Shown here in pieces: positions 40,116 to 45,621 of a DNA stretch of 45,621 bases. The stretch covers positions 1 through 45,621 of the forward strand of contig CAYWDH010000019.1 of NCBI GenBank assembly GCA_964456985.1. The letters are read 5' to 3'. The position numbers were made by a program, and so were the translations under genes. The notes under the pieces are model-generated. The model was not told where the DNA came from. It ran no database searches and was given only the letters and a program-made list of their open reading frames with translations. The stretch is from WJMT01 sp964456985 (GTDB lineage Bacteria > Acidobacteriota > Aminicenantia > Aminicenantales > Aminicenantaceae). The first letter of the stretch is position 1. The number at the start of each line of letters is the position of its first letter.

Positions 40116-41639
40116 CTAACCTAAAGTGCCCACTGCTTTTTCTGTTGCTTCCAATATTTCTCCGGATTTAACAACTTCCTTCATCTCTGTATGGTCTGTA
40201 TACAGAGGACGGTCTTTGTCCAGAAAGCGAACATGTTTTCGAACCACTTTTTTTGCTTCTGTCACGCCTTTGCCAAATTTATATTTTCTGAAATCCAATG
40301 CCTGAGCCGCAGCCATAAATTCAATGCCGAGAATACCATAAGCATTCTCCAGGATTTGAAAGTTTTTCAAAGCCGTATTCATACCCATTGAAACAAAATC
40401 TTCCTGGTCAGCAGCTGCTGGGATGGATTGAATAGAAGCAGGCATGGACAGCATCCTTTGTTCAACGATCTGCGTATCAGCAGTATACTGGCTTAACATA
40501 AGACCGGAAAACATACCGGCGCCTTTGATCAGAAAAGGAGGAAGCCCCACACTTAAGGCTGGATTGTTGAGCCTATTCAACCGTCTTTCAGACATCACAG
40601 AGATCATAGTGATCGCAGCCCCGGCCATATCCATAGGAAGGGAGACCGGAGTCCCCTGGAAGTTAGCGCCTGAAAGCTGAAGGTCATCCTCGGGGAAAAA
40701 AACAGGATTATCTCCCACTCCGTTTAATTCTATTTCTACCTGGGAGCGCGCAAAGGCAAGGGCATCATGCGCTGTGCCTATGACCTGAGGAGTAGATCTC
40801 ATTGAGTACGCATCCTGGACTTTACATTGGATTTTTCCTTCCGCAAGGTCTCCCCCTTTTATCAGTTTAGAAATGGACTTGGCAGACCTTACAGCGCCGG
40901 GAAAACCGCGCACTTCATGCAGTTTGGGGGTGTATGGTTTCATGTTTGCTTTTAATGCTTCCAGCGACATAGCAGCGGCAATTTCAGCCTGTTTGAGCCA
41001 TCTGTCCGCATCATATAGAAAAAGGGCGCTCATGGCCGTTAGAAGATTGGCTCCGTTTATAGTGGCGAGTCCATCCCTTGCTTTCAATCCAGGGATAGGT
41101 ATCCCGGCTCGTTCCATTGCTTCTTTACCAGACAAGAGTTCTCCTTTATAGTATGCCTTTCCCTCTCCCATAAGAATAAGAGCTATTTGCGCCATGGGAG
41201 CCAGGTCTCCACAGGCCCCTACGGACCCTTTTTGGCAGACAAAAGGAGTGACTCCTTTGTTAAGCATGCGTACGAGTGTTTTTGTTATCTCAAGACGGCA
41301 TCCGGAATTGCCATGAGCGTGGACATTAATGCGGCTTAATATAGCTCCTCTGACATATTCGAGAGGAGCCGGGTCTCCGATTCCAGCTGCATGATTGTAA
41401 ATCAAATATCTTTGGAATTCTTCGATTTGTTCGTCATTCAAAACGATTTCAGAGAATTCGCCTATCCCAGTATTAACTCCATACATGATCTCTTTGGCTA
41501 TGATTTTTTTCTCTAACATAGCCCGGCATTTTTTTATCCGTTTTTCTGCGTCTGGATGAAGAGATACTTTTTCATTGTGCCTTGCGACTTTAACCAGCTT
41601 TTCAATAGTCAATCCGGTTCCATTTAAGACGATAGCCAT
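40116..41639 (-). CDS. hutH: Histidine ammonia-lyase with Cys in the MIO motif
   Basis: This 507-aa aromatic-amino-acid lyase deaminates histidine to urocanate. It has the substrate-binding His83 in RYLIYNHAAG and the family segments NVHAHGNSGCR and LSGANFQGTPVSLPMD. The MIO cofactor normally forms from Ala-Ser-Gly; here the triplet is Ala142-Cys143-Gly144 in GSVGACGDLAP (codon TGT). The S143C variant of the Pseudomonas enzyme has been reported to keep activity, so the protein may still work, but the change is notable. The following residues LAPMAQ replace the more usual LAPLAH. hutU lies 64 nt upstream in the same operon. AAGGAG precedes the start. Confidence 0.92.
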   Translation of the reverse strand: MAIVLNGTGLTIEKLVKVARHNEKVSLHPDAEKRIKKCRAMLEKKIIAKEIMYGVNTGIGEFSEIVLNDEQIEEFQRYLIYNHAAGIGDPAPLEYVRGAILSRINVHAHGNSGCRLEITKTLVRMLNKGVTPFVCQKGSVGACGDLAPMAQIALILMGEGKAYYKGELLSGKEAMERAGIPIPGLKARDGLATINGANLLTAMSALFLYDADRWLKQAEIAAAMSLEALKANMKPYTPKLHEVRGFPGAVRSAKSISKLIKGGDLAEGKIQCKVQDAYSMRSTPQVIGTAHDALAFARSQVEIELNGVGDNPVFFPEDDLQLSGANFQGTPVSLPMDMAGAAITMISVMSERRLNRLNNPALSVGLPPFLIKGAGMFSGLMLSQYTADTQIVEQRMLSMPASIQSIPAAADQEDFVSMGMNTALKNFQILENAYGILGIEFMAAAQALDFRKYKFGKGVTEAKKVVRKHVRFLDKDRPLYTDHTEMKEVVKSGEILEATEKAVGTLG

Positions 41640-41703
41640 TTTCTGTTCTCCTTATAATAGTATTTTATCTGCATTATTCTCAAAAAAAATATCATCTCCA
41701 TTT

Positions 41704-43392
41704 TTATGAATAATTCTGGTTAAATAGGTTTAGATTAAATTTTTTGGCACATTCAAGCGCCTTTTTATAACCGGCGTCAGCATGACGGAAAATAGCTGTT
41801 GCCGGATCGTTAAACAAAACCCTTTTTATACATCGTTCTGATTTTTTTGTTCCGTCTACAAGAAGCACCATACCAGCGTGCTGGGAATATCCGATTCCCA
41901 CTCCGCCGCCGTGATGAAAGGAGACCCATGTAGCGCCTCCGCTTGTGTTCGCCATAAGATTGAGAAGGGGCCAGTCAGATATGGCGTCAGAACCATCTTT
42001 CATCCCTTCTGTTTCCCGATAAGGAGAGGCAACAGATCCTCCGTCAAGGTGATCCCGGCCTATGACAACCGGGGCTTTCAACTTTCTGGATTTGGCCAAC
42101 TCGTTAAAAAGGAGCCCTGCTTTCTCCCTTTCGCCTAATCCAAGCCAGCAGATCCTGCAGGGAAGTCCTTGAAATGCCACTTTTTTTTGGGCTTGCTGGA
42201 TCCAGTTGATCATCTTTTTATTTTCAGGAAAAGCTTTGATCAAGGCCTGGTCTGTTTCATATATATCTTGAGGGTCTCCTGATAAGGCAGCCCATCGAAA
42301 GGGTCCTTTTCCTTCACAAAATTGAGGGCGGATGTATTCCGGCACAAAACCCGGATAATCAAATGCGTTTTTCTCTCCGCCTTGTTTGGCAAATTCTCTT
42401 AAATTATTTCCGTAATCAAAGATCCGGCTTCCTCTTTTCTTCATTTCCAGCATAAAGGAGACATGTCTGGCCATGCTTTTTAGAGCCAGTTTTTTGTATT
42501 TATCCGGATCGGATTTTCTGAGCTTTATGGCTTGTTCAAGGCTTAGTCCTGCAGGAACATATCCATTGACAGGGTCATGAGCTGAAGTCTGATCCGTCAG
42601 AACATCGGGGATGATGCTATCTTTGAGCAGTTTTTCAAGTATGTCTCCGATATTTCCAACGAGCCCAACGGAAACAGCCTTTTTTTGCATCTTGGCATCC
42701 AGAACCATTTTTTTGGCTTCTTCATATGAATGAGTCATCCGGTCGATGTATCTGGTTTTGATTCGCTTCTTTATACTTTCAGGATTCACATCCACTCCAA
42801 GAAAAGTAGCTCCTGCCATTGTTGCCGCCAGGGGCTGAGCTCCACCCATAGCTCCAAGACCGCCGGTCACCAAAAGTTTTCCTTTTAAGTTCCCGTTAAA
42901 GTATTTTTCTCCGCAGGCGGCAAATGTTTCATAGGTACCCTGTAAAATTCCCTGGGTTCCTATATATATCCAGCTTCCGGCTGTCATCTGGCCGTACATG
43001 ATAAGCCCTTTTTCCTTGAGTTTATTGAAATGATCCCAGGTCGCCCAGTGGGGGACAAGATTACTGTTGGCTAAGAGAACACGGGGAGCTTCAGAGTGAG
43101 ACCGGATAATTCCCACTGGTTTCCCTGATTGAACAAGAAGACTTTGATCTGATTCAAGGTCCATAAGTGCTTTTATGATTTTTTTTACGGATCCTTTATC
43201 TCTGGCAGCCTGACCTGTCCCTCCGTAAACAATGAGATGTTCGGAATCTTCAGCAACATCAGGGTTCAAGTTGTTAAGAAGCATTCTCAGAGGAGCCTCT
43301 GTCTCCCATGTTTTAGCTGATAGTTCCTGGCCTTCAGGAGCTTTATAGTTAGGATGGCTCGCGTATTTTTTTATAAATTCTGAGTATTTCAT
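41704..43392 (-). CDS. hutU: Urocanate hydratase
   Basis: This 562-aa protein is a full-length urocanase. The conserved N-terminal block HLIVYGGTGQAARD, the QMTAGSWIYIGTQGI block and the NAD-binding GGLGAMGGAQP are present. RICWLGLGER carries the catalytic-site Cys, and the C-terminal block VSFHHGGGVGIGYSQHAG is also kept. It converts urocanate to imidazolone propionate in cytoplasmic histidine breakdown. It follows the MarR-type regulator gene by one base, with AAGGAG 6 nt before its ATG, and precedes hutH. The later pathway genes (hutI and hutF, hutG or ftcD) are not in the window. Confidence 0.97.
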   Translation of the reverse strand: MKYSEFIKKYASHPNYKAPEGQELSAKTWETEAPLRMLLNNLNPDVAEDSEHLIVYGGTGQAARDKGSVKKIIKALMDLESDQSLLVQSGKPVGIIRSHSEAPRVLLANSNLVPHWATWDHFNKLKEKGLIMYGQMTAGSWIYIGTQGILQGTYETFAACGEKYFNGNLKGKLLVTGGLGAMGGAQPLAATMAGATFLGVDVNPESIKKRIKTRYIDRMTHSYEEAKKMVLDAKMQKKAVSVGLVGNIGDILEKLLKDSIIPDVLTDQTSAHDPVNGYVPAGLSLEQAIKLRKSDPDKYKKLALKSMARHVSFMLEMKKRGSRIFDYGNNLREFAKQGGEKNAFDYPGFVPEYIRPQFCEGKGPFRWAALSGDPQDIYETDQALIKAFPENKKMINWIQQAQKKVAFQGLPCRICWLGLGEREKAGLLFNELAKSRKLKAPVVIGRDHLDGGSVASPYRETEGMKDGSDAISDWPLLNLMANTSGGATWVSFHHGGGVGIGYSQHAGMVLLVDGTKKSERCIKRVLFNDPATAIFRHADAGYKKALECAKKFNLNLFNQNYS

Positions 43393-43393
43393 A

Positions 43394-43891
43394 TCATTCT
43401 CCTTGTTTCTTTTTCATATTTTTTAAGACCTTCTCACAAAAGCTTTCTTTTTCAAGGCTGTCTTCTATTTCATCCAGGGCGTTTAAAAGACAGGCGCTGT
43501 TTTCTTTTTTGTTGAGGAGTGACCGCATGGATTCTTTCATCGATTTCCACACAGGTTTGATCTCATTCATCATTTTAAGACCGCTTTCCGTAAAGCCTAT
43601 GATCCTTTTCCGCTTGTCATTTTTATCATTCGTGAATTTCACAAGGTCCTTTTTTTGCAGATTAGTGACGAGCTGGCTGACCGCTGAATGGGTGATCTGG
43701 AGTTCTTTTGCGATTTCAGTGACAGATAAAGGTTCTTTATTATGAAGTAAATAAAAAAGAGGGAACCAGCTTACTTCAAAAGGGATCTCTAGTTTTTTAT
43801 AAATATTTGATACATCCGTCAGGAATCGGTCACTCATGCGTTTGAGACGGGTGCCGATGATAAGTTCGCCTGCTTTTCTATAAAAAGTCAT
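43394..43891 (-). CDS. MarR-family transcriptional regulator
   Basis: This 165-aa winged-helix protein has the MarR arrangement. Helices precede the recognition region SVTEIAKELQITHSAVSQLVTNLQ (about residues 56-80), and the wing follows in FTNDKNDKRKRIIGFTESG. It heads the hut operon, one base before hutU, and diverges from the glutamine-synthetase-like gene. It therefore probably responds to an aromatic or imidazole compound, perhaps urocanate as in unrelated hut repressors, although the ligand cannot be seen. A short palindrome lies just past the -10 box of its own promoter, which suggests autoregulation. Confidence 0.87.
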   Translation of the reverse strand: MTFYRKAGELIIGTRLKRMSDRFLTDVSNIYKKLEIPFEVSWFPLFYLLHNKEPLSVTEIAKELQITHSAVSQLVTNLQKKDLVKFTNDKNDKRKRIIGFTESGLKMMNEIKPVWKSMKESMRSLLNKKENSACLLNALDEIEDSLEKESFCEKVLKNMKKKQGE

Positions 43892-43917
43892 GGAAGTATG
43901 TCTTTTTATGCATTTAT

Positions 43918-43929
43918 GTTAGCACTTAC
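43918..43929. promoter_or_regulatory. Candidate MarR-type operator
   Basis: GTTAGCACTTAC is an imperfect palindrome (arms GTTAG and CTTAC, one mismatch) located just downstream of the marR -10 box and 27 nt before its start codon. This is the expected position for an autorepressor site. Confidence 0.4.
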
Positions 43930-43958
43930 ATTATTTGTTTTTTTTACTTAAATTGCAA
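43930..43958 (-). promoter_or_regulatory. Promoter of the marR-hut operon
   Basis: On the minus strand TTGCAA (43953-43958) and AATAAT (43930-43935) are separated by 17 bp, 39 nt upstream of the marR start codon. Confidence 0.6.
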
Positions 43959-43995
43959 GAAAAAATTGCGTTTGTTTCAACTCCATGAAGAAAGC

Positions 43996-44024
43996 TCGAC
44001 AAAGTGATATCTGAGAGGTAAAAT
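43996..44024 (+). promoter_or_regulatory. Promoter of the glutamine-synthetase-like gene
   Basis: TCGACA (43996-44001) and TAAAAT (44019-44024) are spaced by 17 bp, each one mismatch from consensus, 37 nt before the start codon. It is back-to-back with the marR promoter. Confidence 0.6.
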
Positions 44025-44060
44025 AGGCATTCATCTTTATTAATAACGGAGTTAACCTTT

Positions 44061-45584
44061 ATGACTCAGAATAGTTTTTCTTATGCCTTGACCAATCCGC
44101 TGTCTCTGTTGTTGAATAAGTCTGCTTATGAATTTCAGAGATCTGATCTGCTAAAAATCATAGAGAAAAAGCAGATCGAACGCATCACTTTTCATTATAC
44201 TGCCATTGATGGAAGACTTAAGGAACTGAAGCTTCCCATATCCAATAAACACAGAGCAGAGAGGATTCTTGCTAACGGGGAACGTGTGGATGGATCCTCT
44301 TTGTTCAAGGGGATGGTGGAGGCATCTGTTTCTGACCTTTACATAATCCCCCAATACAAAACAGCCTTTCTTAATCCGTTTGATAAAGGAAGCCTTGATT
44401 TTATATGCCGTTTTTTCACAAAAGAAGGGGAGTTGGCTCCTTTTGCTCCGGATTCTATTTTAAATAAAGCATACTCTCTTTTTAAGAACAGAACGGGTTT
44501 GGATATTCACTGTTTGGGTGAGCTGGAGTTTTTTCTTATCTCTGAGAGAGAAAAGGAACTGTACATACAGAAGAGTAGAAATAATTATCACGAGTCATCT
44601 CCCTTTGTGAAAAGCGGCGCCATTTTAACCGAGATCCTCAGATACATCACGCAGCTTACCGATGCTGTTAAATACGCTCATTCTGAAGCTGGATACATTG
44701 ACAAGATAAAATCAGAAATAGATGAAATAAATGGAAAACAGGCAGAGCAGATGGAAGTGGAATTTTTACCGAGGCCTGTTGATGAAATGGCAGATGATTT
44801 GGTTCTGGGGCGCTGGCTTATTAGAAACATTGCCTATAAGCACAGCTGCATAGCCACATTTGCTCCAAAGATCGAGGATGGGATCGCGGGCAACGGCTTT
44901 CACATTCACATCCAGTTGATGAAGACAGGAAAGAACATAATGAAAGGAGCCGACGGAAGGCTTTCGGGAGAAGCTGAACAGTTAGTAGGGGGACTTTGTG
45001 ACTATGCTGATTCACTCACTGCATTCGGAAACACCACCGCGTCATCCTATTTGAGGCTTGTTCCTGGCCAGGAAGCTCCCACAAAAATTTTCTGGAGCGG
45101 TTTGAATCGCCAGGCACTCATAAGGGTACCTCTGGCCTGGTCAAAATATAAAGATCTGGCAAAAAAAATAAATCCCCAGGAATCTTCCCTGCTTAACGGA
45201 GATTTTGAAAGCAAGACAGTTGAGCTGAGAAGTCCTGATGGCAGTGCTTTTGTTCATCTCCTTATCGCAGGAATAGTGATGGCAGCGGAATGGGGATTGA
45301 CACAGAAAAATTCTCTGGAGAAAGCGAAAAAGCTCTATGTAAAAGGCCAGTTCAGTAAAGACCAGAGCGTCATGAAATCTTATAAATCTCTTCCTAAGGA
45401 TTGTAAGGAGTCGAGTAAAATACTCATAGAAAAAAGAAATTTGTATGAGAGAGAAGGGATTTTTCCATCTTATGTTATTGATTATGTTTCCGGTCTTCTC
45501 AAAAAGGAGACTATTAATTTATCTGAGTACTCTACAGCAAAGAGCCTAAGGAAGATAATGCATAGGGATCTGCACAGACAATGA
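44061..45584 (+). CDS. Glutamine synthetase-family ligase
   Basis: This 507-aa protein is a complete member of the glutamine synthetase family. It has VDGSSLFKGM, the metal-ligand glutamates in LGELEFFLIS and EVEFLPRP, NGFHIHIQL (the His of the usual GSGMHVH motif) and RLVPGQEAPTKIFWSGLNR. The last motif, ELRSPDGSAFVH, lacks the NPY that follows RxPD in most housekeeping enzymes. It may make glutamine or act as a gamma-glutamyl-amine ligase (PuuA-like), which would suit the polyamine genes elsewhere in the window. Its divergence from the hut regulator suggests nitrogen control. ACGGAG precedes the start. The window ends 37 bases past its stop. Confidence 0.85.
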   Translation: MTQNSFSYALTNPLSLLLNKSAYEFQRSDLLKIIEKKQIERITFHYTAIDGRLKELKLPISNKHRAERILANGERVDGSSLFKGMVEASVSDLYIIPQYKTAFLNPFDKGSLDFICRFFTKEGELAPFAPDSILNKAYSLFKNRTGLDIHCLGELEFFLISEREKELYIQKSRNNYHESSPFVKSGAILTEILRYITQLTDAVKYAHSEAGYIDKIKSEIDEINGKQAEQMEVEFLPRPVDEMADDLVLGRWLIRNIAYKHSCIATFAPKIEDGIAGNGFHIHIQLMKTGKNIMKGADGRLSGEAEQLVGGLCDYADSLTAFGNTTASSYLRLVPGQEAPTKIFWSGLNRQALIRVPLAWSKYKDLAKKINPQESSLLNGDFESKTVELRSPDGSAFVHLLIAGIVMAAEWGLTQKNSLEKAKKLYVKGQFSKDQSVMKSYKSLPKDCKESSKILIEKRNLYEREGIFPSYVIDYVSGLLKKETINLSEYSTAKSLRKIMHRDLHRQ

Positions 45585-45621
45585 CTAACCAGATTATTCA
45601 TAAAAAAATGGCGATGAAATT

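Noticed and set aside
45596..45611. Second copy of the TTATTCATAA palindrome after the glutamine-synthetase-like gene
   Set aside because: Only one arm is present and the opposite arm is missing within the window; a chance AT-rich match is likely.
1..45621. CRISPR array, insertion sequence or prophage
   Set aside because: No regularly spaced direct repeats, transposase or integrase motifs, or phage structural genes were seen on either strand.

Overview
The window comes from a Gram-negative bacterial chromosome of moderate-to-low GC, about 42% by eye. Lipopolysaccharide-heptose genes, many signal-peptide-bearing proteins and an outer-membrane barrel support a double membrane. Split heptose kinase and nucleotidyltransferase genes, exported C69 peptidases, a GxGYxYP protein, a large Asp-box propeller protein and an HTH/TPR membrane protein resemble uncultured Acidobacteriota/Aminicenantes-type genomes. 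That placement is an inference from gene content, not a proof. No phage, IS element or CRISPR array was seen.

Layout. 1-432: no gene, but a 187-nt nested inverted repeat (132-318). 433-2934 (+): ECF sigma factor, single-pass membrane protein (probable anti-sigma) and an HtrA-like two-PDZ protein that lacks two of the three protease triad residues, closed by a terminator. 3013-6688 (-): heptose kinase, heptose nucleotidyltransferase, GT9 heptosyltransferase, isoprenylcysteine-methyltransferase-like protein and TrmH. 6822-9343 (-): two tandem CNNM/CorC-type membrane proteins with a good promoter. 9548-11706: single-domain response regulator and an exported C69 peptidase. 11707-12114 has no gene, but holds a possible pseudoknot RNA. 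12115-12200: tRNA-Leu(CAA). 12213-15271 (-): membrane HTH/TPR protein, 66-aa peptide and a radical SAM/SPASM protein read across a -1 frameshift at a U8 run, which looks like a peptide-modification locus. 15445-20298: GxGYxYP protein, second C69 peptidase, aminotransferase. 20495-23010 (+): polyamine operon (pyruvoyl arginine decarboxylase, deoxyhypusine-synthase-like protein, agmatinase). 23087-26287: secreted Asp-box propeller protein. 26506-27779: PilZ protein and an exported Fam20-like kinase. 27900-33765 (+): GldA/GldF/GldG-like ABC system, DUF4340-like protein and SH3/beta-barrel protein. 33813-36214 (+): hydroxylysine-kinase-like protein and a phospho-lyase. 36241-43891 (-): MarR regulator, hutU, hutH, CBS/CysK-like enzyme, exported PPP-type phosphatase and two more Fam20-like proteins. 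44061-45584 (+): glutamine-synthetase-family gene, divergent from marR.

The most notable system is a three-member family of exported Fam20-like kinases. Two members lie beside an exported Shewanella-like PPP phosphatase, suggesting reversible phosphorylation of proteins or glycans outside the cytoplasm. Second is the peptide plus radical SAM/SPASM locus at 12213-15271, whose enzyme needs a -1 frameshift. Third is the sigma/anti-sigma/pseudoprotease cassette. A histidine ammonia-lyase with Cys in place of the MIO-forming Ser is also worth a look. All functions are predicted from sequence motifs read by eye; no database search was run.
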